64,000 nucleotides of DNA from Asticcacaulis excentricus (lineage in GTDB: Bacteria > Pseudomonadota > Alphaproteobacteria > Caulobacterales > Caulobacteraceae). Under the pieces are notes generated by a model. That model was not told the DNA's origin. It was given only the letters and a program-made list of their open reading frames with translations, and ran no database searches. Below, piece by piece: positions 34,518 to 42,386 of the stretch. The translations under genes and the position numbers were made by a program. The stretch lies in the NCBI RefSeq assembly GCF_003966695.1, contig NZ_AP018827.1, positions 1,116,001 through 1,180,000 on the forward strand. Reading direction: 5' to 3'. Numbering within the stretch: the first letter of the stretch is position 1; every line of letters starts with the position of its first letter.

Positions 34518-35324
34518 TTATGCGCCTGCGCAGGCCTTCTGCGCATTGAAGGTGATTTCCAGAGGTTGGTTATAAAGTCCGTCGGGCAGATTGTCGTACA
34601 GCTCACCCTTCTTGACCGCCGCCTGCGCGCGACCGGCGGCCGCCTGCCAAACCGGGTCATTGCGCGGATTTTGCCACTCCGGCCCCTTGATCACGCGGCC
34701 ATTGGGCGAAATGGTGAAGGCAATAACCGCGCGCACCTGATCGCCGCCGGGCACATCGCAGTTGGGCGACCACAGGCGTTGCAGCTTGGCCGTCAGGGCG
34801 TTCAGGGCCGGACCGGTATCGGCCGCCGCACTGCCGCGCGCTGATGACCCATCGGTCGGCGTGCGCGTCGGACGCGCCGGAGTCCGTGTGTTGGACTTAG
34901 GAGGCGAGGACTTCACCTGAGAAAGGGAATCGAGATCAAGCGTCTGAGGCTTCGGCTTCTGCGTGCCCTTGGGGTCTGGCTTGGTCTTGGCCGGTTTAAC
35001 AGGCTCCAGCTTTTTGGGCTCAGGCTTTTTGGTTTCCTTCTTCACCTCCGGCACCGGCTGTTTCGGCGCGGGCGGTGTCGGGACCGGTTCTGGCTCAGGC
35101 GTCGGCACGGGTTCCGCGGGCGCAGGTTCCGGCACGGGCTCCAGCACCGCCGTCTCATCGACCGGCGCGGCGGCCATCGAGCGTTCCGGCAGTTCGGCCA
35201 CGATCTGCACCGGCACCGACACCACCGGCTTGGCCTCCGGCAGCGTGTTCCAGTTGAGGAAGGCAAGCGCCAGCACACCTGCGTGCAGGAGAAGCGAACC
35301 GATAAGGGCGCGACCCATCTTCAT
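34518..35324 (-). CDS. tolA: TolA / TonB-like energy transducer
   Basis: Links the TolQ-TolR motor to TolB-Pal across the periplasm. It has 268 residues, shorter than enterobacterial TolA. One N-terminal membrane anchor (about 6-24, [18 protein letters not shown]) has the conserved S-x3-H (SLLLH). A long Pro/Glu/Lys-rich linker (about 50-150) precedes a C-terminal domain (about 170-268) with [21 protein letters not shown], typical of the TolA/TonB C-terminal fold. It starts 2 bases after the tolR stop. Confidence 0.94.
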   Translation of the reverse strand: MKMGRALIGSLLLHAGVLALAFLNWNTLPEAKPVVSVPVQIVAELPERSMAAAPVDETAVLEPVPEPAPAEPVPTPEPEPVPTPPAPKQPVPEVKKETKKPEPKKLEPVKPAKTKPDPKGTQKPKPQTLDLDSLSQVKSSPPKSNTRTPARPTRTPTDGSSARGSAAADTGPALNALTAKLQRLWSPNCDVPGGDQVRAVIAFTISPNGRVIKGPEWQNPRNDPVWQAAAGRAQAAVKKGELYDNLPDGLYNQPLEITFNAQKACAGA

Positions 35325-35326
35325 GG

Positions 35327-35809
35327 TTACGGTGCCGCCTCCCCGGCCGTCGCCGGTTTTTGCGTCTTGCCGAGGTTTTCAGTGAGAAGGTTGATCTTGG
35401 TGAAGCCGGAGGTGGACAGACGCGCCATCACCTTGGCCACGGTCTCATAGGGCGCGGCCCCTTCGGCGCGCACATAGATGGGCTTGGAAGTGTCGTTGTC
35501 GGTCATGGCCATCAGGCGCGGCGTCAGTTGGTCAAACGTGGCCGCATCATCCATGACGTACAGCGCGCCGTCGCGCTGGATGGAGACGGTGATCGGATCG
35601 CCCTCGTCCTTCAGTGCCGCCGCCTCGGTCTTCGGCAGTTCGATCTTGATGCCTGACGTCAGAAGCGGTGCCGAGATCATGAAGATGATCAGCAGCACCA
35701 GCATGACATCAACCATCGGCGTGACGTTGATTTCCGCCAGAGCGCCACGGCGTGCCCGCCGCCTGCCGCGCCGGCGTCCGCCGCCTGTGCCTGCATTACC
35801 CATTGCCAT
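35327..35809 (-). CDS. tolR: Tol-Pal motor protein TolR
   Basis: ExbD-family subunit of the proton-driven motor. It has 160 residues. A basic N-terminus precedes the membrane helix with the proton-path Asp in INVTPMVDVMLVLLIIFM (about 27-45). The periplasmic domain follows (PLLTSGIKIELPKTEAAAL and PIYVRAEGAAPYETVAKVMARL). It sits between tolQ (13 bases upstream) and tolA (2 bases downstream). Confidence 0.97.
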   Translation of the reverse strand: MAMGNAGTGGGRRRGRRRARRGALAEINVTPMVDVMLVLLIIFMISAPLLTSGIKIELPKTEAAALKDEGDPITVSIQRDGALYVMDDAATFDQLTPRLMAMTDNDTSKPIYVRAEGAAPYETVAKVMARLSTSGFTKINLLTENLGKTQKPATAGEAAP

Positions 35810-35822
35810 GTGCGTGCCCCTC

Positions 35823-36527
35823 TCAGCGACCGGCCAGCTTGCCGCCGAGGCGACCGGTGACCGACACCATCAGTTCATCGGCAAAGCCTTCGAGGCGACC
35901 CACGAAGCGCGCCACCTTGGCATTGTAGAGGTTGAAGAAGATGTAGGCCGGGATGGCCGCGCCCAAACCGATGGCCGTGGCAAACAGGGCCTCGGAAATG
36001 GCCGGCGCGACGGTGGCCAGATTGGTGTCGCCCTGCGAGGCGATGGCCGAAAAGGCGTTCATGATGCCCCACACCGTACCGAACAGCCCGATGAAGGGCG
36101 CGGCGGTGGCGACAACGGCCAGCAGGCTCAGGCCGTCTTCCATGGCGTCGGCCTCGGTCGAAATGACGTGGTTCAGTTCGCGATCGATGCGCGACAGCAG
36201 AAGTTCACCTTCCGGGGCCGAAATGCTTTTGCCCTTATACTCGCCCCAGGCCGACGTCACCGTCACCAGCAGCTTGGGAAAGGGCGCGGTCGGCTGAGTG
36301 CCGTGCTTGGCGGCAATGTCTTCCAGGGCGCGCCCGGCCGCCAGCTCGGCTTCGAAACCGGCAGCTTCCTTATTCAGCTTGGCCAGCTTGAAGCCCTTTT
36401 CGATGATGATGGCCCAGGACCACAGCGAGCCCAACGCCAGAAGAAGCATGACGCTCTTCACAACCCAGTCGGCCCGCAGGAACAGGTCGATAAAGCTGAG
36501 GGACTCGGCGGCGTGGGCGGCTTCCAT
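35823..36527 (-). CDS. tolQ: Tol-Pal motor protein TolQ
   Basis: ExbB-family subunit of the motor. It has 234 residues from ATG 36527, with CAGGAG 7 bases upstream. Three membrane helices are visible: about 26-44 ([19 protein letters not shown]), about 135-158 ([23 protein letters not shown]) and about 170-195 ([26 protein letters not shown]), matching TolQ. It is the first gene of tolQRAB; the ybgC thioesterase gene that often precedes tolQ is not here, but a similar thioesterase lies at 60499-60906. Confidence 0.97.
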   Translation of the reverse strand: MEAAHAAESLSFIDLFLRADWVVKSVMLLLALGSLWSWAIIIEKGFKLAKLNKEAAGFEAELAAGRALEDIAAKHGTQPTAPFPKLLVTVTSAWGEYKGKSISAPEGELLLSRIDRELNHVISTEADAMEDGLSLLAVVATAAPFIGLFGTVWGIMNAFSAIASQGDTNLATVAPAISEALFATAIGLGAAIPAYIFFNLYNAKVARFVGRLEGFADELMVSVTGRLGGKLAGR

Positions 36528-36623
36528 GAACAACTCCTGAGGCAATAGTTAGGTCGGGGCCGGATTCAGTCCAAAGCCGGTGTCGTTTTGCGGAAAACGA
36601 AACGGGCTCTTAGACTCCTTTTC

Positions 36624-36671
36624 GCGTGCCTTATTCGAAAAACCGGTGTCCACTTTTTCGAAGCACGCTCT
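36624..36671. repeat. Dispersed palindrome, copy C (second hairpin only)
   Basis: GCGTGCCTTATTCGAAAAACC and its partner TTTTTCGAAGCACGC flank GGTGTCCAC. It matches the second hairpin of copies A and B (the GAAAAACCG-CACACTTTTTCG core) and lies in the 294-base gap between ruvB and tolQ, which holds no gene. Confidence 0.75.
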
Positions 36672-36821
36672 AGCTTAACCATGCGATCAAATTTTTAAAG
36701 GCGCAAAATGGGTGTTTTTTGCTGCATCGCAGCGTTTTACCCGCAGGCTTCCCATCCTGACACAGGTTTGGCGACATTAATGTGGCGCGCGGATTATAAA
36801 ATTCCGAAAAAACCGAAAGGC

Positions 36822-37865
36822 TCACTCAAACAGATCACCAGTTGAGGGCGTCATCGTCCCATTGGCCGGCGGGTTTAGGCCCAGATGCGTATAGGCCCGC
36901 GCGCAGGCCATGCGACCGCGCGGCGTGCGCTGGATAAAGCCCTGCTGCATCAGATAGGGCTCGATCATGTCTTCGACCGCGTCGCGCGCTTCGGCAATGG
37001 CAGCGGCGATGGTTTCCAGCCCCACCGGCCCGCCATTGTAGTTTTCGATCATGGCGGTCAGGTATCGGCGGTCGAGCTGATCGAGCCCCGACGGATCGAC
37101 TTCGAGGCGCGCCAACGCGCGCGCGGCGACTTTTTTATCAATGATTTCGGCCCCTTCGGCGGTCGCGAAGTCGCGCACCCGGCGCAGCAGACGCCCGGCC
37201 ACGCGCGGCGTCCCGCGCGAGCGCGAAGCCACCTCAAAAGCGCCGTCCTCGCTCATCACCGCCCCCATCTTGCGCCCCGTCCCCATCACCACGCGCACCA
37301 GTTCTTCAGGCGTATAGAATTCCAGCCGAAGCGGGATGCCGAAACGGTCGCGCAGCGGCTGCGACAACAGCCCGGCCCGCGTCGTTGCCCCCACCAGCGT
37401 GAACGGCACCAGATCGATTCGCACCGTGCGCGCCGCTGGACCATCGCCAATGATCAGATCCAGTACATAGTCTTCCATGGCCGGATAGAGGATTTCTTCG
37501 ACCTGCGGGCTCAGCCGGTGGATTTCGTCGATAAACAGCACATCATTGGGTTCAAGATTCGACAGGATGGCCGCCAGATCGCCGGCCTTGGCCAGCATGG
37601 GGCCGGACGTGGCGCGAAACCCGACCTTCAATTCCTTGGCCACAATCTGCGCCAGCGTCGTCTTGCCCAGCCCCGGCGGGCCATAGAACAGCACATGATC
37701 GAGCGCTTCCTTGCGCGCCGCGGCGGCCTGAACGAAGACCTTGAGATTGGCCTTGAGCGGAGCCTGCCCCACAAAGTCATCAAAGCTCTGCGGGCGCAGG
37801 GCGCGGTCCGAGGCAAAGGCCTCGACCTCGTCGTCCGTCGGTTCGCCGGAAATGATACGCGCCAT
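36822..37865 (-). CDS. ruvB: Holliday junction helicase subunit RuvB
   Basis: AAA+ motor that drives Holliday junction branch migration with RuvA. It has 347 residues, the usual size. Walker [10 protein letters not shown] (about 62-70), Walker [11 protein letters not shown], sensor [20 protein letters not shown] and the C-terminal winged helix with [13 protein letters not shown] and [12 protein letters not shown]. It follows ruvA across a gap that contains two tandem copies of a dispersed palindrome. Confidence 0.98.
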   Translation of the reverse strand: MARIISGEPTDDEVEAFASDRALRPQSFDDFVGQAPLKANLKVFVQAAAARKEALDHVLFYGPPGLGKTTLAQIVAKELKVGFRATSGPMLAKAGDLAAILSNLEPNDVLFIDEIHRLSPQVEEILYPAMEDYVLDLIIGDGPAARTVRIDLVPFTLVGATTRAGLLSQPLRDRFGIPLRLEFYTPEELVRVVMGTGRKMGAVMSEDGAFEVASRSRGTPRVAGRLLRRVRDFATAEGAEIIDKKVAARALARLEVDPSGLDQLDRRYLTAMIENYNGGPVGLETIAAAIAEARDAVEDMIEPYLMQQGFIQRTPRGRMACARAYTHLGLNPPANGTMTPSTGDLFE

Positions 37866-37881
37866 GAGCTATCCTTAATAA

Positions 37882-37981
37882 CGCGCGGCGGGGTCCCAAA
37901 ACCGCTTCACACTTTTGGGGCCGCGCTGGGTTTTACGCGCGGCTTGATCCCAAAACCGCTTCACACTTTTGGGGCCGCGCT
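37882..37981. repeat. Two tandem dispersed palindromes, copies D and E
   Basis: Direct repeat of a block with core CCCAAAACCGCTTCACACTT then TTGGGGCCGCGCT, at 37882-37928 and 37935-37981. Each is a hairpin closed by CGCGCGG/CCGCGC. The second ends 4 bases beyond the ruvA stop. It matches the second hairpin of copies A-C. Confidence 0.85.
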
Positions 37982-37984
37982 TAA

Positions 37985-38602
37985 TTACTTACCAATCAAC
38001 TTCAGAGACGCCCGGATCACCGCCGCCAGTTCGACTTCGGGGCCCAGTTCCTTGACCGCTGCCTCGACCGCCTGCCGCGACTGCGCTTCGGGAATGCCCA
38101 GCCCCATCAGGGCCGCCACGCTCTCACCATTGAGACTGGCCGTCGGGCTCACCGAGGCCAGCACCGCACCGGGGGCCATCGGCACAAAGGCTTCCCCGAC
38201 CGCCAGCGCCTTACCTTTCAGCTCAATAACGATGCGCTGAGCCAGCTTGGGGCCCACCCCATTGGCCTTGTTGACCTTCGTCTTGTCCTCATGGGCTACC
38301 GCGATGGCCAGTTCGTGCGGCGTCAGTATGTCGAGCACCGACAGAGCCGCCTTAGGTCCCACCCCCTGCACGGTCAACAACTGCTGAAAGGTCTTGCGTT
38401 CGTCCTTCGACAAAAACCCGTAAAGCCGAGTGCCGTCTTCGCGCGTCTGGCTTTCGATATGCAGTATCGTTTCCTGACCATTGCCGGGCAGGTTGGCCAG
38501 GGTGCGCACCCCGCACTTGACGATATAACCCACCCCCATGACCTCGATCACGGCTTCGTCGTCTTCGATTTCCAGCAAAATACCGCGCAACCGTCCGATC
38601 AT
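37985..38602 (-). CDS. ruvA: Holliday junction DNA-binding subunit RuvA
   Basis: Tetrameric junction-binding protein that recruits RuvB. It has 205 residues: OB-fold MIGRLRGILLEIEDDEAVIEVMGVGYIV, helix-hairpin-helix region FQQLLTVQGVGPKAALSVL and KVNKANGVGPKLAQRIVIELKGK, and the C-terminal domain III that binds RuvB (ESVAALMGLGIPEAQSRQAVEAAV). The start overlaps the ruvC stop by four bases (ATGA). Confidence 0.98.
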   Translation of the reverse strand: MIGRLRGILLEIEDDEAVIEVMGVGYIVKCGVRTLANLPGNGQETILHIESQTREDGTRLYGFLSKDERKTFQQLLTVQGVGPKAALSVLDILTPHELAIAVAHEDKTKVNKANGVGPKLAQRIVIELKGKALAVGEAFVPMAPGAVLASVSPTASLNGESVAALMGLGIPEAQSRQAVEAAVKELGPEVELAAVIRASLKLIGK

Positions 38603-39177
38603 GCCGCCGCCCCTTTTTTAGCTGGTCGCGCACCTGTTACCGAAAACCGCTCCACACTTTTCGGGGTGCGCTCAAGAATCCTGTGTTTGCGCTTGTGCGC
38701 GTGGGTCACCGCCACGGCCAGCGCATCGGCCATGTCCGCCGTCAGGCCGTTTTCCGCCGTCGCCGCACGTGGCAGCAGACGCTTGATCATAAAAAGAATC
38801 TGATCCTTGTCGGCGCGCCCGGCACCCACCACGGATTTCTTGACGTCAAGCGCCGCGTATTCGGCCACGCTCAGGCCGGCCTGCGCCGGAGCCAGCATGG
38901 CCGCCGCGCGCGCATGGCCCAGTTTCAGCGTCGAAGCCGGGTTCATGTTGACGAAGGTCTCTTCGATCGCGGCTTCCTGCGGACGATACTGAAGGATGAC
39001 CTTACCCAGTTCCTCGAACAGATAGAGCAAACGCACCGACAGTTCCGCCTTTTCATCAGGCAGGATGACGCCGTGCGCGACCCAGCTCAGCCGCGCCCCT
39101 TCGACGTCCAGAACGCCCCAGCCCAAACGGCGCAGGCCGGGGTCGAGCCCGATAATGCGAATCCTGTTGTTCTGCAT
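38599..39177 (-). CDS. ruvC: Crossover junction endonuclease RuvC
   Basis: Resolves Holliday junctions. It has 192 residues from ATG 39177; the longer open frame upstream is shadow. Catalytic acids are in GLDPGLRRLGWGV, EETFVNMNPAST and NGLTADMADALAVAVTHAH. The usual protein ends soon after the last block. Here the final about 22 residues (RTPKSVERFSVTGARPAKKGA) are encoded largely by a copy of the dispersed palindrome (38628-38673), so the tail appears repeat-derived. Confidence 0.96.
   Translation of the reverse strand: MQNNRIRIIGLDPGLRRLGWGVLDVEGARLSWVAHGVILPDEKAELSVRLLYLFEELGKVILQYRPQEAAIEETFVNMNPASTLKLGHARAAAMLAPAQAGLSVAEYAALDVKKSVVGAGRADKDQILFMIKRLLPRAATAENGLTADMADALAVAVTHAHKRKHRILERTPKSVERFSVTGARPAKKGAAA
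38628..38673. repeat. Dispersed palindrome, copy F, inside the ruvC 3' end
   Basis: GCGCACC and GGTGCGC arms enclose CCGAAAACCGCTCCACAC then TTTTCGG. This matches the second hairpin of copies A, C, D and E. On the minus strand it is translated as ERTPKSVERFSVTGAR within RuvC, before its TGA. Confidence 0.85.
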
Positions 39178-39409
39178 TCGTTCAGCATTACCCCTTCGCC
39201 GCTCCCCGCGCAATCGGCAATTCTTGCCGCCGGGGTTAACCCCTGCGCAGCGCCAAACCGTGGCGTGAAACCTGCACCCACCGTCGCGAAACGAACCCAA
39301 ATCAGGCCTTGGCGCGCCTGCCTGCCTCAAACTGACGCAGGAAGCGATTGTCAAGAACACCGGCTTGGGGTTAAGGTTTGGTAGTGTATTCTTAATGGGG
39401 GTTATGGAC

Positions 39410-41233
39410 ATGGCGGCACATAAGGGTCATTCCCGCGCCAATGCAGGCCTGTTTATCGGTATTGCCATCGCCGCGGGGGCAGCGGTGGCATTTGCGCTGA
39501 TCAATGGCGGTGCGCCTCTGTCCGCTGGGTTTTATCTGCCGGACTGGATCAACTGGGTGCGCATCACGCCGTCCATGTCGGGCCTTCTGGCCCTGGGGCT
39601 GGTTGGCCTGCTGGTCGGGATCGTCGGCACAGTGGTCAGCTTGATGACGCCGGCACGCAAAACCCCGGTCAAGCGCACCCCCGCCAAAACCGTCGTCCCG
39701 ACACCCGCTCCCGCCGTTGCAGCGGCGCCCGTTGCCGTCCCTGAGGCTGCCGAGACGCCCGCGCCAGTAGCGCAACTGGTTGCCGACAATACGCGCAAGG
39801 CATCTTTGCGCTTCGAAGCCCCGGTCGCTGCCGCGGCGCCGCCCGCGCCCGTCAGCGCTGCACCTGAGCCCGAAGCGCCGACGCAACCGCTGCCCAGCGC
39901 CGAAATCATTCCATTCCGGCCAGAGCCCACGCCCGAAACCGCAGAGGTGGTGCCCCCTGAGCCGGTCGCAGAGGCCACCGAACCGGCGACTATTGCCGAG
40001 CCTGCTGTGGACGAGACTCCGGCGATCTCTGGTGACCCGATCGCGGCGGCGCTGCTGCACGCAGGCCCCGAAGCGCGCACCGAACCTGAGGCCGCCCCGG
40101 ATATCAATTCGGTCATCCATTCAGCCATGCGCTTTATCGACAGGCCTGATCCGACCTCTGTGACCAGCGTCGAGGAAGTCCATGCCGTGCGCACGCAGGA
40201 GGTTGATTCCGATGCCCCGCCACGCGCCGCGCAAACGGAGTCGCTGAGCGAGCGGATGCACGAGGCCCCGGTCGGCTCAACGGCCGAATACAAGGCCTTG
40301 TCAGAAGCCTTAGCCGACAACAACACCTTCGAAGACGCCACCCCTCTGCTCGACTCGGTGGTGCTGGAAACGACACCCGCCGAAGCCGTAGAGGCCAGAG
40401 AGCCTGCGCCGGACTCCGAGCCTGCGGTCGAAAGCGACGTCGCATCTCTGAACGCCACTGATCCACAGGCCGAGATTGCGCGCGCCCTGACGGCCGCCCT
40501 CACCCACTGGCCTGACGCCACGCGCGACATTGCCGAAGGCGAACTGCACGTGCGCCTCAGTCAGCTCTATCACGACAACGCCCTGCAAAGCCGCGAAGCC
40601 TTTGCGCGCATCGCCCAGGGCGATCTGAGCGGCGGCGCGGCGGTAATGGCACAGGAGGCGCAGGCCTTTGCCGATGCCCGCTTGCCGGAAAAGGCCGCCG
40701 AACTGTGGCGCATCTATGGGGCCCTGCACATGGGCCGCGACGATACGGCAGCCATGCACGCCTATGAACAGGTGTCGGCACTGGATACGGCCGACGGCAA
40801 CATACATATGTATCTCATCCACCGCTACCGCATGGCCAATGAGACGGACAAGATGTTGCCGGTCATCGGCCGGGCATTGGGGGTGGTGACCGACCGTGAC
40901 ACCCGCCTTGACCTGCTGACGCAATATGCCGAACTGACCCAGGCGGGCGGCCACCTCGGCCATACGGCGCAGGCGCTGGAGGAACTGAGCCGCATCCGGG
41001 GCGAATTGTCGGCCGAAGACCCCGACAATCTCCAAAAGCGTTCCGCGCACGCCATCGCCCTGGCCAAACAGGCGCAGGTGCGTGAACTGCTGGGCGAAGG
41101 CCCGAAGGCGGCCCCGCTTTATCAGCACGCCCATCGCGTCTTTGCCGAGCTGTCGGCGCGCGTGCCGGATCACGCGGGGTTGAAGGCCATGGCTGAAAAC
41201 GCCCGTCGTGACGCCGAACGGCTGAGCGCCTGA
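39410..41233 (+). CDS. Membrane protein with disordered linker and TPR-like domain
   Basis: A 607-residue protein. ATG 39410 is chosen because GGGGG lies 8 bases upstream; ATG 39404 is too close. Two helices lie near the N-terminus (about 12-30 and 53-76, SGLLALGLVGLLVGIVGTVVSLM). A long Ala/Pro/Glu/Val-rich segment without predicted fold follows (about 80-350). The C-terminal part (about 370-605) is helical with TPR-like repeats (GGAAVMAQEAQAFADARLPEKAAELWRIYGALHMGR, then DTAAMHAYEQVSALDTADGNIHMYLIHRYRMANE). Divergent from ruvC. I do not recognise the family; the layout recalls envelope scaffolds. Confidence 0.75.
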   Translation: MAAHKGHSRANAGLFIGIAIAAGAAVAFALINGGAPLSAGFYLPDWINWVRITPSMSGLLALGLVGLLVGIVGTVVSLMTPARKTPVKRTPAKTVVPTPAPAVAAAPVAVPEAAETPAPVAQLVADNTRKASLRFEAPVAAAAPPAPVSAAPEPEAPTQPLPSAEIIPFRPEPTPETAEVVPPEPVAEATEPATIAEPAVDETPAISGDPIAAALLHAGPEARTEPEAAPDINSVIHSAMRFIDRPDPTSVTSVEEVHAVRTQEVDSDAPPRAAQTESLSERMHEAPVGSTAEYKALSEALADNNTFEDATPLLDSVVLETTPAEAVEAREPAPDSEPAVESDVASLNATDPQAEIARALTAALTHWPDATRDIAEGELHVRLSQLYHDNALQSREAFARIAQGDLSGGAAVMAQEAQAFADARLPEKAAELWRIYGALHMGRDDTAAMHAYEQVSALDTADGNIHMYLIHRYRMANETDKMLPVIGRALGVVTDRDTRLDLLTQYAELTQAGGHLGHTAQALEELSRIRGELSAEDPDNLQKRSAHAIALAKQAQVRELLGEGPKAAPLYQHAHRVFAELSARVPDHAGLKAMAENARRDAERLSA

Positions 41234-41340
41234 AAACCGAGGCACGTCCCTTCAAGGCACCTTGAAATCTTATAACTGAACACCGTATGGCGATGCGGCC
41301 AAAGCCGCCTGTTCGGCTTCACTTTGATGAGTCTCGCCTT

Positions 41341-41691
41341 ATGCCTGCCCTGCCCCCCGGTCTGATGACCGTGCTTTTGCTGATCGGTTCCAACATCTTC
41401 ATGACCTTTGCCTGGTACGGGCACCTGAAGGTCAAGCACGAGAAACTGTGGATCCTCATTCTGGTCAGTTGGGGTATCGCCTTCTTTGAATACTGCCTGA
41501 TGGTGCCGGCCAATCGTATCGGTTACGGCGTCTTTTCTGCGGCTCAGCTCAAGACCATTCAGGAAGTCATCACCCTGTCGGTATTTGTGCTGTTTTCGGT
41601 CTTCTATCTCGGCGAAGCCATCCGCTGGACGCACATTGTGGGGTTTGCGCTGATCGCACTGGGGGCGGGTTTCATCTTCTACAAGGGGTGA
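41341..41691 (+). CDS. DUF486 (DMT-superfamily-like) membrane protein
   Basis: A 116-residue protein with four hydrophobic segments (about 6-24, 35-55, 70-88, 92-113), the size and pattern of the DUF486 family. Diagnostic stretches are NIFMTFAWYGHLKVKHEKLW, then SWGIAFFEYCLMVPANRIGY and QEVITLSVFVLFSVFYLGE. ATG 41341 is preferred over 41287, which would add an unrelated basic leader. Role unknown; the family has been compared with small drug/metabolite transporters. Confidence 0.92.
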   Translation: MPALPPGLMTVLLLIGSNIFMTFAWYGHLKVKHEKLWILILVSWGIAFFEYCLMVPANRIGYGVFSAAQLKTIQEVITLSVFVLFSVFYLGEAIRWTHIVGFALIALGAGFIFYKG

Positions 41692-41804
41692 TGCCGGGAA
41701 GCGACAGACGAGAAACGTCACATTCTAAAGCTTTGACTCAGGCGGCATCTGTGCCACTATAGGCGTTAACCATATTTTTAGCGGCGGTATTTCGAGGGAT
41801 AGGT

Positions 41805-42185
41805 ATGAAACGCGCATTGGTAATCATGGGGGGTGTTGCGCTGATGGGGGGGCTGTCGGCCTGTAGTCCCACGCCCCGTTACGACTATGTCGATGCCCGC
41901 ACTCAGGCGCAGCGCGCCGACGCCTGCGTGGCGCAGTTTGAGCCCGACGGCACGGCGCCTCAGGTGATGACCTACGACTCGCAGAGCAAGACCGAAGTTC
42001 ACCTGAATCAGGACGGCAAGCTGGTGACCGTCACGGCCCAGAACAAGCCGGACTCAACCGCTCTGGGCATGGAAGGCAAGGTGGGTGGCTCACGCCCGGT
42101 GTCGTGCACCGATGCCACGGTGGCGCGCGGACGCACCGATCTGCCTAAGGACCCGCCCAAGCGCGGCAATTGGTGGTGGAAATAG
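41805..42185 (+). CDS. Small lipoprotein of unknown function
   Basis: A 126-residue protein with a lipoprotein signal peptide and lipobox LSAC (Cys near 20, GGLSACSPTPRYDY). The mature part carries two further cysteines (DACVAQFEPDG and VSCTDATVA) that could pair, and ends in a Pro/Lys/Trp-rich GNWWWK tail. Start ATG 41805 follows AGGGATAGGT. The next gene is separated by a terminator. I do not recognise the family. Confidence 0.78.
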   Translation: MKRALVIMGGVALMGGLSACSPTPRYDYVDARTQAQRADACVAQFEPDGTAPQVMTYDSQSKTEVHLNQDGKLVTVTAQNKPDSTALGMEGKVGGSRPVSCTDATVARGRTDLPKDPPKRGNWWWK

Positions 42186-42208
42186 ATTTCCGCCAGGACG
42201 GATTTCCG

Positions 42209-42238
42209 AAGCGCCCGGTGCCTGCCGGGCGCTTTTTT
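42209..42238 (+). terminator. Intrinsic terminator after the lipoprotein gene
   Basis: AGCGCCCGG and CCGGGCGCTTTTTT arms with a short TGCCTG loop, 24 bases beyond the stop codon. Confidence 0.92.
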
Positions 42239-42386
42239 GCTGAACCGGGCGGGCGAAAAAGACACGATGCCCCGCTATCCGGGCTCGGCAAAACTATCTA
42301 AGTGCTTTTTTATATATCCGACGTGCATAAAGCGCGGTGCGGGTGTAGTCCCGGTATGTTACGGTACTTACTGACAGGATAATCCC

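Noticed and set aside
36885-38240. 451-codon open frame on the plus strand spanning ruvB and ruvA
   Set aside because: Opposite strand to two unmistakable genes and reads through the tandem palindromes; low-complexity composition.
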